Origin: Poecilobothrus nobilitatus | Lineage: Eukaryota > Arthropoda > Insecta > Diptera > Dolichopodidae | DNA length: 64,000 nt | Reading direction: 5' to 3' | Assembly (NCBI GenBank): GCA_947095535.1 | Contig: OX352772.1 | Span: 377,903,643 to 377,967,642 of the forward strand | Shown here: piece after piece, positions 34,035-45,810 of the stretch | Position numbering within the stretch: position 1 is the stretch's first letter | Layout of the letters: each line of letters opens with the position of its first letter | Notes under the pieces: generated by a model | The model's input: only the letters and a program-made list of their open reading frames with translations | Databases searched by the model: none | Told to the model about the DNA's origin: nothing | Position numbers and translations under genes: made by a program

Positions 34035-34600
34035 GAAATTGCAAACGTCAAAACGTCAAAAACGTTGGTCAAAACGAAATTGACCTCGGTAATAACACTT
34101 TTTCTCCTTTAAATTGTCCATTAATAATTGTGACTTCAAGGATATTTCACAAAATTTTTTGATAACTAATCTGGTACCAATGCATAGCATTGATGGTTTA
34201 AGATTAAATTATTGGAGATCCAATTTTTAATTCAAATAATGTGGTGGTATACCTTGCACGTCTAATGAATTTAAAAATTTAGTTGGATAGTTAACTTCTT
34301 CATTTTCATCGACGACTTCATCAATTGATTTAAATGTAAACAATTATAACATATTGTTTATTAATTATATTTTGTATAATAAGATTAATGACGTTAATAA
34401 GATTTTCCTGCTAAAATAGGTTCGCTTAAGCATTGATGGTGTGAATAATTGACTTCAATATTTGGAAACACTTTTTATATAAGATCATTTTGTGTAGATA
34501 CAATATTATTTAATATTTTGAGTGATTGAATTTATTGGCATTTTTCCATTACCAATTACGAGCAATTGTTTTGAAAACTCTTCTGCCATATGATCATTTT
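34035..34600 (-). pseudogene. Helitron PIF1-type helicase remnant, minus strand
   Basis: Reverse-complement homologue of 16440-17000. Recognisable pieces are AEEFSKQLL, FPNIEVNYSHHQ, an IQNII stretch, [46 protein letters not shown] and FKGEKVLLPR. Frameshifts and stops are numerous. It ends at about 34060 with a different sequence. Shared defects with 16.4-17.0 kb (for example an extra base before SIDxVVDENE) imply that both derive from one already broken master. Confidence 0.8.
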
Positions 34601-34815
34601 ATATTTAAACGCGCATATTTTTTTAATAATTTGAATGTACCTGTGAACCTTTTGAAAACACTTATACAGAGAATCAATAGAGTAGTTATGGCCGGTTAAC
34701 TTGGAGAGTTTTGTTATGATTAGAGGATCAGAAAATAGTTTTTGGTTTAAAAAACACTTGAAATTGTATGCCAGCTATGACTTCCTGTGAACCTTTTGAA
34801 AATACTTATATGTAT
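34601..34815 (-). repeat. Diverged 144-bp monomers next to helicase remnant
   Basis: 'tgtgaaccttttgaaaa(c/t)act' occurs at 34643 and 34787, 144 bp apart. The intervening 'atggccggtta' and 'gattagaggatcagaaaata' match the 15.7-16.2 kb array in reverse. Confidence 0.75.
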
Positions 34816-34821
34816 AATACT

Positions 34822-36389
34822 AGCAGTGTACCCCGCGTTGCCCGGAGTATTTTGTTGGGATTATGAAGTAAAAATTTTACTTTTGCATTAATATAATTTA
34901 ATTAATATAGTTCATGTATTTACAGATGCTGATAAAATAAAAGCAAATTGAATAAACAGAGCGAAGAATTAGAGACAATTCGTTTACCAAAAATCTTCAA
35001 ACGAATCAGTAATCTATTGACTATACTATTAGGGCGAACTGAGTTTTCGCAATATATTATTCGCTAATACCGAAACATAAAATAGCATTTCAATTATAAA
35101 AGACCATAATGTAATACATTTTTTTTAGTAAGTAATGCCACTTTATGTTTTTATCAATTATCCTTTTAACCACATTTTGAAAAATTTCACTCCGAAAGAG
35201 CAAAAAAATATTAGTCATGCATAGATCTTTTAAAAGTGAAATGTTGTAGAACAACGTTGTTATGTAGTCTCACCGTTACAGCACCTATAGCACCTACATC
35301 TCTTCAAATTTTGAAAGAGCCTCTTTTTAAATGCATACATTTCACTTTTCAGGTTCTGTTTAACATATTTTTAATATAAAAAGACAGGATTGTTTTTTTA
35401 CCTTTATAAATCAACCAGAATTTTTTTACGTTAACTTTTTCTAATAGAATTATATTTTGAAATTGATATGGAATAAGGCTAAAAATATGTGTGAGAACTG
35501 TATACGGATAAGAATGTTAGGTTTCCTGTTCTTTAAATATATGTGAACTCATTTTTGATTAAATACTGTACAGAAATGTGAATATGTTTTCTAATTTAAT
35601 TGATTGTGTTTATAATATTTTTAAACATAAGCATATTATACATATAGTATGTACATATTTCAATGATATTTTTTGAGAAATATATTATACACATGCATCT
35701 TTTATGTAGGTAAACCACATGTTAGTAATGCATTCCTGAATGATGATATGACGATTTTCGTATGCAGTAGATTATTTCTGTTCTTTAATAACGGTTGAAA
35801 ATGTTATGTTGTTGAAACTTAAACACAGTATTCTTAAGATACTTAATAAAGATATTCCAATTACTATTATGTATTCGAAATTTGTATTGAAAGTTTTTTC
35901 TGGAATATTAAAAACAATATAGACAAAAGTAAAGATTGTTGGAAATATCTTTTTAATAATATAATAACAATACAAAAAATTGGGCAGAATATTTTTAATA
36001 GATACTCGTGCGGAAATAAGTTAACGAACGTTATCAAAAATTTATACCATACGTTATTTAGATCTGTAAATTCACCCTGCCAACTTAGACAAAAATTAAA
36101 AACAAACATTTTTTTTGGCAGTCTATCATGTCGAAGTGGGTTAATGTATAACGGCAGAATTAATTGAATGAACTTCTGTCTTGAAGTGCAATACTTATGC
36201 CAATTTTCAATTGGTAAAGCCGTTTAAGCACGACTCCAAAAAAATGAAAAACTTCATTAAAGCCTGATACTGAAATGGGTTAATGTATCGTAACCAAATC
36301 AACTCAGTAAGTTTCTATGATAAAAGCTACAGTTTTGCAACTTTTCAACTCAATTGATCAAACCGTTTAAGCGCAATAACAATGATATT
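34822..36389 (+). repeat. Composite repeat, 'ctagcag ... gttgcccgga' copy, ending in 145-bp monomers
   Basis: Starts with GC-rich 'ctagcagtgtaccccgcgtt', followed by a body matching 44690-45560 (gaagaattagagacaattcg, actgagttttcgca, taataccgaaacataaaat, cattttgaaaaatttcac). About 36130-36389 holds two 145-bp monomers (ccgtttaagc... cgtaaccaaatcaactcagt). The second monomer is interrupted at 36389 by LINE 2 and resumes at about 41074. Open frames are spurious. Confidence 0.7.
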
Positions 36390-36559
36390 TTTTTTTTTTT
36401 TTTTATTTATTTATTTATTTAGTGAATTCACTATTATATAAAATTCATTTTTTCTTTTGTTCTTACATACTATAAAACAAAAAAAAAATATAAAACAAAA
36501 AATATAAAAAACTAAGAATACAATAATTACAAATTATTCACATAGGTACAATAAATTTC

Positions 36560-38345
36560 AAATCTGGATATTATTCAAAATGTGCTTTTATATGAATTAA
36601 GAGTTTCCTTTTAAAAATGCTAAGATTAACTTCATTTTTTAAATAAAATGGTAATTCATTAAATAGTTTGAGTCCTTTATACATTAGCATATTTCACGTT
36701 CCTTCCCTTCTTATATTTGCCAATATAAAATCATTTCTGTTTCTCAAATGATGATGATGTACATCACTTACATAAATCAATCTATCACATAAGTAGTTAG
36801 GTAATAGTATATTTTTAATTTTAAAGACCATTACAATCACATTGAAGTATATTCTCTGATTAACACTAGCCCACTTCAAGCAATCTAACATGAACTTAAT
36901 GGAAATATATCTGTTCACTTTTAATATTGTTCTCATTCCCTTATTCTTTACCTTTTGTAGCCTATTTTTGTCTTCTTTATTGGCTGTAAATAAGATTGAT
37001 GAGCAATATTCGAAGTTTACATACATAATCTATATGAGTTTTGAATTTTAATTTATCGTCTATAAACACTCCTAGATATTTAATTTCTCTAACTGGTGTT
37101 ATAAATATATTATTAATTTTGACACAGCTTTGTGTTTCACCATTTATTATCATGCAATTTGTCTTAGAGATATTTAGTTTAAGCTTATTAGTTTCAAACC
37201 ATTCATTTAAATTACTTAAATCTTCATTAATTTTTCGAATACATTCTTCAACGCTTTCATAAATGACGTAAATTAACGAGTCATCTGCAAAGAGTACTAA
37301 TCTTCATTATCAATTATCTTCATAATTCATTATCTTGAATACCATATTTATGTAGCTTAATGATTAAGATGTTCCTGTCGACAGTTTCAAAAGCTCTTCT
37401 CAAGTCCAAAAAGACTGCCACAATACATTTTTCCTCATTAACTGCTACCTTCCAATTTGTAATTACTAGATTAAGTAATGATTCACAATTATGACCCTTT
37501 CTAAAACCAGATTGGTACTCAGAAATCAAATGGTTAGTTTCAAAGTATCTTTCTAGTTGATTATATACTATCTTTTCTAGAATTTTAGCTTCAATTGGTA
37601 TCATATTGATTGGTCGAAATTCGCTGCACATGTTGATATTTTGACTTTCTGTATGGGTATTACAATTGTTTCTTTCCATATGTCTGGAAAAATCCCGGAA
37701 TTTAAAGATATATTTATACGATAATAAATTCTATCCTATAAGTTCAAACGCATCTTTAACTGCATTAATGCTGATTACGTTCATATCTTTTTTATTATTT
37801 ATTTCATTCATAATTTTAAATCATTTGTTGTGACTAATTTAAATTTAAATATAGTGAAAATATTATCGATGTAATTATTATATTGCTTAATTGGAATACT
37901 GCCGTTAATATCCACTACACTATCAACGAAATATTCATTGAACTTATTAGCAATTTCTATGTTATTTGTGTATATTTTATTATCGGTAAATTTCACTTGT
38001 TTAATTTTGTTTTTTGATTCATTTAACACTAATTTTTTTATTTTTTTCCACATATCTTTTTGATCTGTGCAATTCTCTACTTTATTTTTTATATATTTAT
38101 TTTTTTTCACTGCTAATTTTATTTTTAAATTCATTTCTTATACTTTTATATTTATTCCATTCTTCTTCATTATTTAAAAATTTAGCAATTTTGTATTGTT
38201 TAATTTTCTTTATTTTTAATTCATGCAGTTCTAATGTGAACCAGTTATTATTATTTCTTTGATTAAATGTTTGTATTTCAACAAATTCATTAAAAATATT
38301 TTTTAGGCCTTTACTAAAAATTTCTGCTTTTATATTGCAGTTCAA
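36560..38345 (-). pseudogene. LINE 2 ORF2, linker, reverse transcriptase and C-terminal domain
   Basis: Pieces in order: linker (NNNNWFTLELHELKIKKIKQ; 38345-38097), pre-RT (MWKKIKKLVLNE, NKFNEYFVDSV; 38134-37808), and RT (FRPINMIPIEAKILEKIV, SGFRKGHNCESLL, FLDLRRAFETVDR; 37679-37320). After a deletion that removes the PQGS block comes VLFADDSLIY (FADD at about 37283-37294) with IKYLGVFIDDKLKF. The last frame (37026-36694) holds the thumb and C-terminal part (YCSSILF, a LRNRNDF box) and continues to YKGLKLFNELPF and a final FKRKLL near 36600. The loss of the QG box means no polymerase activity. Confidence 0.85.
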
Positions 38346-38540
38346 GTTGTATACCGTTAAAATTTCATTTCCGATTAACTTTCTTATAAATCTATTTTTA
38401 CTATATTTTAATATTTTAAAGCTATGGTATTATTATTCTTTTTATTTAAATTGGTTTTTATACTAATTTTAATTGTTTCATTATCGCTTATCTTCCAATT
38501 ATCCTCAATGAATATTTTAATATTATAATTGTCGTATATG

Positions 38541-38880
38541 TTATAATTGACTATTATATATTATAATAGTCTTATTGTACATTCTGATGATCAAGATCAA
38601 GAATTCGGCATCTACGATAACTTTTTTGACTGACTCGAAATTCCAACAATTTTTCAGATAAAACATACATCCACCCGTATGACGTGAACTTGAATTAATT
38701 CTTATTAAACTGTACCCAGAAATGTTTATTAAATTATCTTCGTCCATTTCACAAAGATGAGTTTCAGACAAGCAAATAAAATCAAAAGTATTATTAATAG
38801 CTAGTAATTCAAGCTCATAAAAATTGTTTATAATACCCTGACAATTGAAATAAATTCCTACAATATCTTCTATTAATTGC
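38541..38880 (-). pseudogene. LINE 2 ORF2, endonuclease start
   Basis: Reads IYFNCQGIINNFYELELL then FDFICLSETHLCE (catalytic Glu of the APE-type fold), ISGYSLIRINSSSRHTGGC and IIRMYNKTIIIYNSQ. The frame ends there, and the GDFN and SDH motifs further on are missing. The endonuclease is therefore both truncated and shifted relative to the RT. Confidence 0.8.
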
Positions 38881-38989
38881 TACTTAAAATTTTTTCTTTT
38901 TTCAATATTTATTTTTCTTAACAATGATAGACAATTTTTATCAAAAACATTATGCGATATCTATTGTTATATCTAGTTGTAAATTCAGA

Positions 38990-40028
38990 GATTCATTCGC
39001 TCTTTTACAGTTTATACAAACTTGATTATTCTGTATACATTCTCTGGCTAGATGATTTCCTCCACATTTCAGACATACTTTTGATGATATAGTACAATTC
39101 TCACTTTTGTGACCATACGCCAAACATTTGAAACATCTAGTAACATCATAATTTTAATATATTTTACAATTATCCCAACCAATCTTTATTTTCCCTACTT
39201 CCATTATACATTTGAAATCTTCTGTGCTAAGTTCAACAATTCCATTATATTTCTCTTAACTTTTGCTACTTTTGTACGATTTTATAAATTTTATTTCATT
39301 CTCGAACTTCATTATATTTTGCTTAATAATTCTTTCTACTAGCTCTTCTTTTTCATATTTTTCTGTCATACCTACTATTAAAATTTTTGGTTTTATCTCT
39401 TTCAAGACAACTACATCATAATTTTTATTCATTTTATTTTTAATTTCATTTTCAATGTTACCTACAGTACTATTGTCCTCACAAAATATTGCTACTTTGC
39501 CATCTCTTCTTTCAGACATTCCACTTACTTTGTAGTTTATTGGGTTGATAACTTTTTTTACATCTGTCTTTGTCACTTCTGACTTTTGGTTTTGTTTTGG
39601 TTTTATCAATACAACCGGGTTTTTTTTACCATATCAGAATACAAAGGAGTTAACTTTTTCTTTTGTACATTGCTTCTTTTTGGTACTTCTTCAACAATAT
39701 TTTTTATGTTTATCCTTTCCAGTTTATCACAAATTTTCTCACCTTCAAGTTTGAAATCTGTCGCGTAAGTCTCACCTAAGCGTTGTTCTAGATCAGCAAG
39801 TTTATGTTCGATTTTTTGTTCTAGGTTGGAAAATTTTTGGTCAATAACATTCAATATTTTATCTTCAAAACTTTCAATACGTTCCATAAATTTTTTAAGC
39901 ATTTCCACGAGGTACTCATTGCTGCATGCATTAACATTCTTATTAGAGACCTCTTTATTTTTACCAGTAACGGGTGAAGGAGCAGATTTTGATGACGAAG
40001 TACTAGTACTAGTGGATCTTAATTTCAT
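38990..40028 (-). pseudogene. LINE 2 ORF1: coiled coil, pre-C2HC region and CCHC zinc knuckles
   Basis: Begins with ATG at 40028: a Ser/Thr-rich N-terminus, then a coiled coil (VEMLKKFMERIESFEDKIL, FSNLEQKIEHKLADLEQRL). A run of eight A near 39635-39642 has lost or gained a base, splitting the protein at MVKK. The second frame continues with NPVVLIKPKQ, YKVSGMSERRDGKVAIFCED and KILIVGMTEKYEKEELVERI. After an in-frame TAA come ELSTEDFKC, IGWDNCKI, and from about 39145 the knuckles CFKCLAYGHKSENC, CLKCGGNHLAREC and a partial CINC. This is a gag-like nucleic-acid-binding protein of I/jockey-type elements. Confidence 0.85.
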
Positions 40029-40299
40029 TTACTTCTTCTCCATATTAGATGAAATTGTTATATATTTACTATAATTTTAAATTCAATTAAAAATTTAGAA
40101 TTATGAATATGAATCCAAAAATATGTCGAAAATATTGTAAAAGGAAATAATTTACAAAGCGGTAATACTAATTTGGATCGTAACAAGTAAATTAGACATC
40201 TTAAAAAAATCTTATACTGGTAGCACTTTACTTAGTAATGACAATTGACAAAACAAGTAGTGATGACATATGTCAGTTGACAGTTCTATGAATGATGAA

Positions 40300-40600
40300 T
40301 GATAAACAAATAAACATAAACAAAAGTCGCGCCGGTAGAAATCAACATAAAATTGTTTAGTTTAATTTAATTTTTAATATTTTTAATAGTTTTTAATTTT
40401 GTCTTTTCTTTTTTATTTTTAAGTTTATTTATGTTAAATATTAAAATATAGTTCCATGCATGTTACACAAATAAATATAAACAAAAGTCCCGCCGGTACA
40501 AGTTAAAATTAAATTATTTAGTTTTTTAATTTTATTTTATTTTTTTTATTTTTAAGTTTATTTAAGTTAAATATAGTGTAATTATTGTTATTAAGTTAAT
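40300..40600 (-). promoter_or_regulatory. Tandem repeats in the 5' region of LINE 2
   Basis: Two diverged copies about 160 bp apart: 40300-40440 ('ataaacaaaagtcgcgccgg') and 40466-40580 ('ataaacaaaagtcccgccgg'), each followed by 'aaattatttagttt'-type sequence. They lie upstream of ORF1 on the element's strand. Tandem 5' UTR monomers act as internal promoters in several LINE families, so this role is plausible but inferred. Confidence 0.45.
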
Positions 40601-41073
40601 CCAGTTTTACAGTTTTAACATTTAATCCAGTTTTAACATTACATAGATTAGTTAGACAAAAAGCAAAATACATTCCGTTGTGTATAGTTATTTTTATTGT
40701 AATTATTAGTTTTAAGTATTTACTAGTTCAATGCATTATTTTTTTTTTTATTTTTTTCTTGTTTTTTTGTTTCTTTTTTTTTTCTTTTATTACAGTTAAG
40801 TTAGGTGCACTATTATAATTAATTTAAGAAAAACGATAAATAAATATTTATATCCAATGTCTCAGTAATAATGGAGATAATAAAACAATTGATAACTCAA
40901 AACGAAAAGAAAAAAAAAACAATCTATTATTTTAATTAATTTATTTGTAATATATAATTCAATATTTTATTTTAAATTTTTTATTTACATAAATTCAGCA
41001 ACCGAACCGGACCGATGACTTATTTTATTTACTTAAATAAAAAAATTAAAAGATATCATTAACGGGTGCCGAA

Positions 41074-41724
41074 ACGAATTAACTGATCGTAACCAAATAA
41101 ACTGAGTGATGTTCTGGGATGAAGAGCTACACTTTTGTAAATTTTCAACTCAATTGGTCAAACCGTTTAAACGCGACAACAAAGAAATTAAAAAATTTCA
41201 TTAAGTCCTGGTGCCGAAACGGGTCAAAGGATCGTAACCCAATCAACTCAGTGAGCTCCTGTGGTAAAGGGCTACGCTTTTGTAAATTTTCAACTAAAAT
41301 GGTAAAACCGTTTAAGCGCGACAACAAAGAAATTAAAAAACTTCATTGAACCTTGGTGCCTAAACGGTTTAATGGATCGTAACCAAATCAACCAAGTGAG
41401 CTTCTGTGGTAAAGAGCTACACTTTAATAAATTTGCAACTCAATTGGTTAAACCGTTTAAACGCGACAACAAAATAAATTACAAAACTTCATTGACCCCT
41501 GGTGCCGAAACGGGTTAATGGATCGTAACCAAATTAACCTAGTAAGCCTCTTGCTAGAGAGCAAGAATTTTGGAAATTTCAAACCAATTGAAAAAAACCG
41601 TTTAGGCAGAACAACAGAAAAAGGCAATGAACTTCGTTCGGCTCTCATGCCCCAACGGGTTACCGGAACTTTATAAAAATTTGTCATAGGCTTTTTTTCA
41701 GACCATAAAACCACCATACACAAT
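41074..41724 (+). repeat. 145-bp tandem monomers, plus orientation
   Basis: The landmark 'aaccgttta(a/g)(a/g)cgcgacaacaaa' occurs at 41161, 41306, 41451 and about 41596 (145-bp spacing). Each monomer has 'cattga(c/a)cc(c/t)tggtgcc', 'ggatcgtaaccaaat' and 'gtggtaaagagctaca'. The first unit continues the monomer interrupted by LINE 2. The last unit is followed by 'agaccataaaaccaccatac' and a (TTTG)n tract. Confidence 0.88.
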
Positions 41725-41741
41725 CTAATAAATAAGGAAGA

Positions 41742-42960
41742 AATTCTGTTTGTTTGTTTATTTGTTTGTTTGTTTGTTTGTTTGTTTGTGCCCTTTTCAC
41801 GTAAAAACCATTAGTCCGATTGCAACCAAATTTTGCAGGAACGTTCCTACGACCCCGGAAAGTGTTATAGGCTATATCGCGTTTCGGTTCATTAACCCAT
41901 TACGGCCCGAGAGCCATTTAAAGCCGTTTCGTTTTTTCGTTGTCCTGCCTAAACGGTTTGATCGATTGAGTTGCAAATTTGGACAAATATTCTTCTTATC
42001 ATTGGACGGGTACCGAAGAAATTTGGATTCAATATGTTAGCCGGATTCGGCCCGGCGGGCTTCCAAAAAATTTTTTGTTTCCGATTTATGTCCAATTTTG
42101 TATGGTGGTTTTATGGTCTGAAAAAAAACCTGTGACAAATTTTTATGAAGATCCGGTAACCCGTTTGGGCACGAGAGCCGAACAAAGTTCACTAAATTTT
42201 TCTGTTGTCCTGCTAAACCGGTTTGACCAATTGAGTTGAAATTTTACAATAGTGTAGCTCTTTACCACAGGAGCTCACTGAGTTGATTTGGTTTCGATCC
42301 ATTAACCCGTTTCGGCACCAGGGGTCAGTGAAGTTTTGTAATTTACTTAGTTGTCGCACTTAAACTGTTTGGCCAATTGAGTTAAAAATTTATCAAAGTG
42401 TAGCTCTTTACCGCAGGAGCTCACTGAGTTGATTTGGTTACGATCCCATAACCCGTTTCGGCATCAGGACTCAATGAAGTTTTTCAATTTCTTTGTTGTC
42501 GCGCTTAAACGGTTTTGCCAATTGATTTGAAAATTTACAAAAGTGTAGCTCTTTACCACAGGAGCTCACTGAGGAGATTTGGTTACGATCCATTAACCCG
42601 TTACGACACCAGGGCTCAATAAAAATTTTTAATTTCTTTGTTGTCGCACTTAAACCGTTTTACCAATTGAGTTGAAAATTTACAAAAGTGTAGGTCTTTA
42701 TAACAAAAGCTTTCTGAGTTGATTTGGTTACGATACATTAACCCATCAGGCTTCAGGCCATGAAGTGTCTCATTTTTTGTTGCTGTGCTTAAACGATTTG
42801 ACCAATTGAAAATTTGCACAAGTATTGCACTTTGGCACACAAACTCATTCAATAAATTTTGTTGTGATACATTAACACATTTCGACACGATAGACTGTCA
42901 AAAACAAATTTTGTTTCTAATTTCGGTCCAATTTGGGAGGATGAATTTATGGTTCTAAAT
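41742..42960 (-). repeat. Composite repeat: (GTTT)n, unique body, 144-146 bp monomers in opposite orientation
   Basis: (GTTT)n at 41742-41789 leads into 'gcccttttcacgtaaaaacc' and a body also found at 49805-50130. Four monomers follow, oriented opposite to 41074-41724 ('ttgtcgc(a/g)cttaaac' at 42351, 42497 and 42641). The pair with 41074-41724 forms a large inverted arrangement around the microsatellite. No gene. Confidence 0.8.
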
Positions 42961-44345
42961 AAAGCTCTAAACACTCTTTACTTTTATCTATACTATTTCT
43001 AATATTCCATAAAAACCTTTCAGTGCAAATTTCTAATATAGAACAGTAATTAAAGTAACCTTATTAAGTATCTTAAGAATACTGTTTTTAAGTCTTAACA
43101 ACATAACATTTTCATGTTAAAAAACAGAAACAATCTCCTACATTAGACAATCATCATGTCATCATTCAGAAATGCATTACTTAAATGTGGTCTTTACATG
43201 TGGTTTACCTATATAAGATGCATGTGTATAACATGTTTCCCATAAAATATCATTGAAATATGTACATATAGTATGTATAATATCCGTATATTTAAAAATT
43301 CTATAAACTTAATCAATTAAATTAGAAAACATATTCACATTTCTGTACATCATTTAATCAAAAATGAGTACATACATATTTAAAGAACAGAAAACCTTAC
43401 ATTCTTATATCCATATACAATTTTTACACATATTTTTAGCCAATCAATTTGGAAACATAATTAGAAAAACTAAACGAAAAAAAAATTCTGGTTGATTTAT
43501 AAAGGTAAAAAACAATCATGTATTTTTTATATTGAAAATATATTAAACAGAACCTGAAATGTACGCATTTAAAAAGAAGTTTTTTCAAAATTTGAAGAGC
43601 TGTCGGTGCTGTAGGATCTCCAACGGTGAGGGTATATAAAAACGTTGTTCTACAACATTACTCTTTTAAGAGATCTGCATAGTTAATATTTCATTGCTCT
43701 TTATTAAACAGTATATGAGTTTTAACAGACGAAGGGACAGAGCGAACTTAATAACAAATTTTTCAAAATGTGCTTAAAAAGATAATTCACCAAAACATGA
43801 AGTGACATTACTTACAAAAAAAAATTGATTACATTATGGTCTTTTATAATTTAAATACGATTTTATGTTTCGGTATTAGAGAATATTAACGAATATATAA
43901 GTTTGGAAAACAGACGGAGGGACAGAGCGAACCTAATAACAAATTTTTCAAAATGTGCTTAAAAGGATAATTCACAAAAACATGAAGTGACATTACTTAC
44001 GAAAACAAATGTACTACATTATGGTCTGATAATTGAAATTCACTTCGCCGTCATTGTGTACTCAATAGATTATTGATTCCTTTAAAAAATTTTTGTAGAA
44101 GAATTGTCTCTAATTCTTGGCTCTGTTTATTCAATTTAACTAAAACTAATAAAAAATAGAATATAAACTACCATAAATGCATAAATACAAATATAAATGC
44201 ATATAAACTACCATAAATCTGTAAATGCATAGTAATAAGGTAACTATATTAATTAAGTTATATTAACGAAGAAACAAAAGTTAATAATTTTTATTTTATA
44301 AAGCCAATAAAGTACTCCGGGCTACGCCGGGTACTCTGCTAGTTG
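42961..44345 (-). repeat. Composite repeat, minus-strand 'ctagcag' copy
   Basis: Reverse complement of the 34822-35770 and 44690-45560 type body, ending at a GC-rich terminus 'ggctacgccgggtactctgc' followed by tagtt at about 44315-44345. It contains a local duplication ('acagacg(a/g)agggacagagcg' at 43725 and 43911). Confidence 0.75.
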
Positions 44346-44689
44346 GACATAAATCGGAAATAAAAAATTATTTGGAAGCCCGCCAGGCTGAATCCCGGTA
44401 AAATATTGCATCCAAATTTCTTCGGTACCCGCCCAAAGCTAAGAAGAACATTTGTACAAATTTTCAACTCAATTGATCAAACCGTTTAGGCAGGACAACG
44501 TAAATACGAAACGGCTTTAAATGGCTCTCGGGCCGCAATCGGCTAATGAACCGAAACGCGTTATAGCCTATAACACTTTCCGGGGTCGTAAAAATGTTCC
44601 TGGTAAATTTGGTTGCAATCGGACTGGTGGTTTTAACGTGAAAAGGGCACAAACAAACAAACAAACAGAATTTCTTCTTTATATATTAG
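44346..44689 (-). repeat. Composite repeat segment with (CAAA)n
   Basis: Reverse complement of 41790-42110 type body ('ccgaaacgcg(t/a)tatagcctat', 'tttggttgcaatcggactgg', 'cgtgaaaagggcacaaacaa'). It sits exactly between two 'ctagcag' copies facing away from each other. Confidence 0.75.
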
Positions 44690-45565
44690 ACCAGCAGAGT
44701 ATCCTGCGTTGCCCAGAGTATTTTGTTGGCTTTATGAAATAAAAATTATTAACCTTTGCTTTTGCGTTAATATAATTTAATTAATATAGTTAACTTATTA
44801 CTATGCATTTACAGATGCTGGTATTTCATATTTTAATTTTTATTACATTTAATTACATTCCATCCAACTTTTTTTAGCAAATTGATTAAACAAAGCGAAG
44901 AATTAGAGACAATTCGTTTACCAAAAATCTTTAAAGGAATCAGTAATCTATTGACTATACTATTAGAGCGAACTGAGTTTTCGCATTATATTATTCGCTA
45001 ATACCGAAACATAAAATCGCATTTCAATTATAAAAGACCATAATGTAATACATTTTTTTATGTAAGTAATGTCATTTCATGTTTTTATGAATTATCCTTT
45101 TAAGCATATTTTGAAAAATTTCACTTCGAAAAGTTTCATTCCGTCCGTCTGTTTACAAACCTTATAGACTGTTTAATAAAGAGCAATGAAATAATAACCA
45201 TGCACATGTCTCGTGCAATATTGTAGAACAACTTTTGTATGTAGCCTCGCCGTTACAGCTCCTACAGCACCTACAGCTCTGCAAATTTTAAAAATGGTTC
45301 TTTTTAGATGCACACATTTTAGGTTTTGTTTAACATATTTTCAATATAAAAAATACATGATTGTTTTTTACCTTTATAAATCAACCAGAATTTTTTTACG
45401 TTTACTTTTTCTAATTATTCTTTCAAATTGATTGGCTAAAAATATGTGTAAAAATTGTACATCGATAAGAATGTAAGGTTTTCTGTTCTTTAAATATGTA
45501 TGTACTTATTTTTGATTAAATGCTGTACAGAAATGTGAATATGTTTTCTAATTTAATTGATTACT
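44690..45565 (+). repeat. Composite repeat, plus-strand 'ccagcag' copy
   Basis: GC-rich start 'ccagcagagtatcctgcgtt', then the shared body (gaagaattagagacaattcg; taataccgaaacataaaatc; cctacagcacctacagctct), ending at 'ttgattactag' about 45558-45568. The next unit opens with another GC-rich hairpin, 'cctcgaaattcgagg' (45580-45594). Confidence 0.75.
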
Positions 45566-45810
45566 AGTATTCGCCCGCCCCTCGAAATTCGAGGTAATTG
45601 ATACAGTATAGTTTCTTTATGATTTTATTTAAAATGTAAAAATACAATTTTCAATAATTAAAGCCTTTATGAATTTAAAATTTCTTTGCAAATGATATTT
45701 TTTGTAAAAAAACGCTTATTATTATCGTTTAGAAGTTGCCCTTGATTTATTGAGTATTGGAAACTCAATATATACCTATTATATATATATTATAAAAAGC
45801 CTAAGATGGT

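Larger units (their letters stand above)
36390..41073 (-). mobile_element. LINE 2: CCHC-type non-LTR retrotransposon (minus)
   Basis: Leftward order: 5' region with tandem promoter-like repeats (40300-40600), ORF1 with coiled coil and CCHC knuckles, endonuclease, RT, 3' UTR. It ends in an (AAAT)n plus A17-type tail (plus strand 36390-36421). Both flanks are the same 145-bp monomer (…cgcaataacaatgatat | element | gatatcattaacgggtgcc…), with a likely 5-bp 'gatat' duplication. The 5' boundary is inferred from where the monomer resumes. It is jockey/CR1-like in layout. It is inactive, with many frameshifts and deletions. Confidence 0.82.

Noticed and set aside
36694..37026. Histidine run (HHHH) as a metal-binding protein
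   Set aside because: It lies in the LINE 2 C-terminal domain just before the conserved LRNRND box. The run is family context, not a separate gene.
37041..37262. Plus-strand open frame of 73 codons
   Set aside because: Shadow of the LINE 2 reverse transcriptase on the minus strand (FADD and LGVFIDD region).
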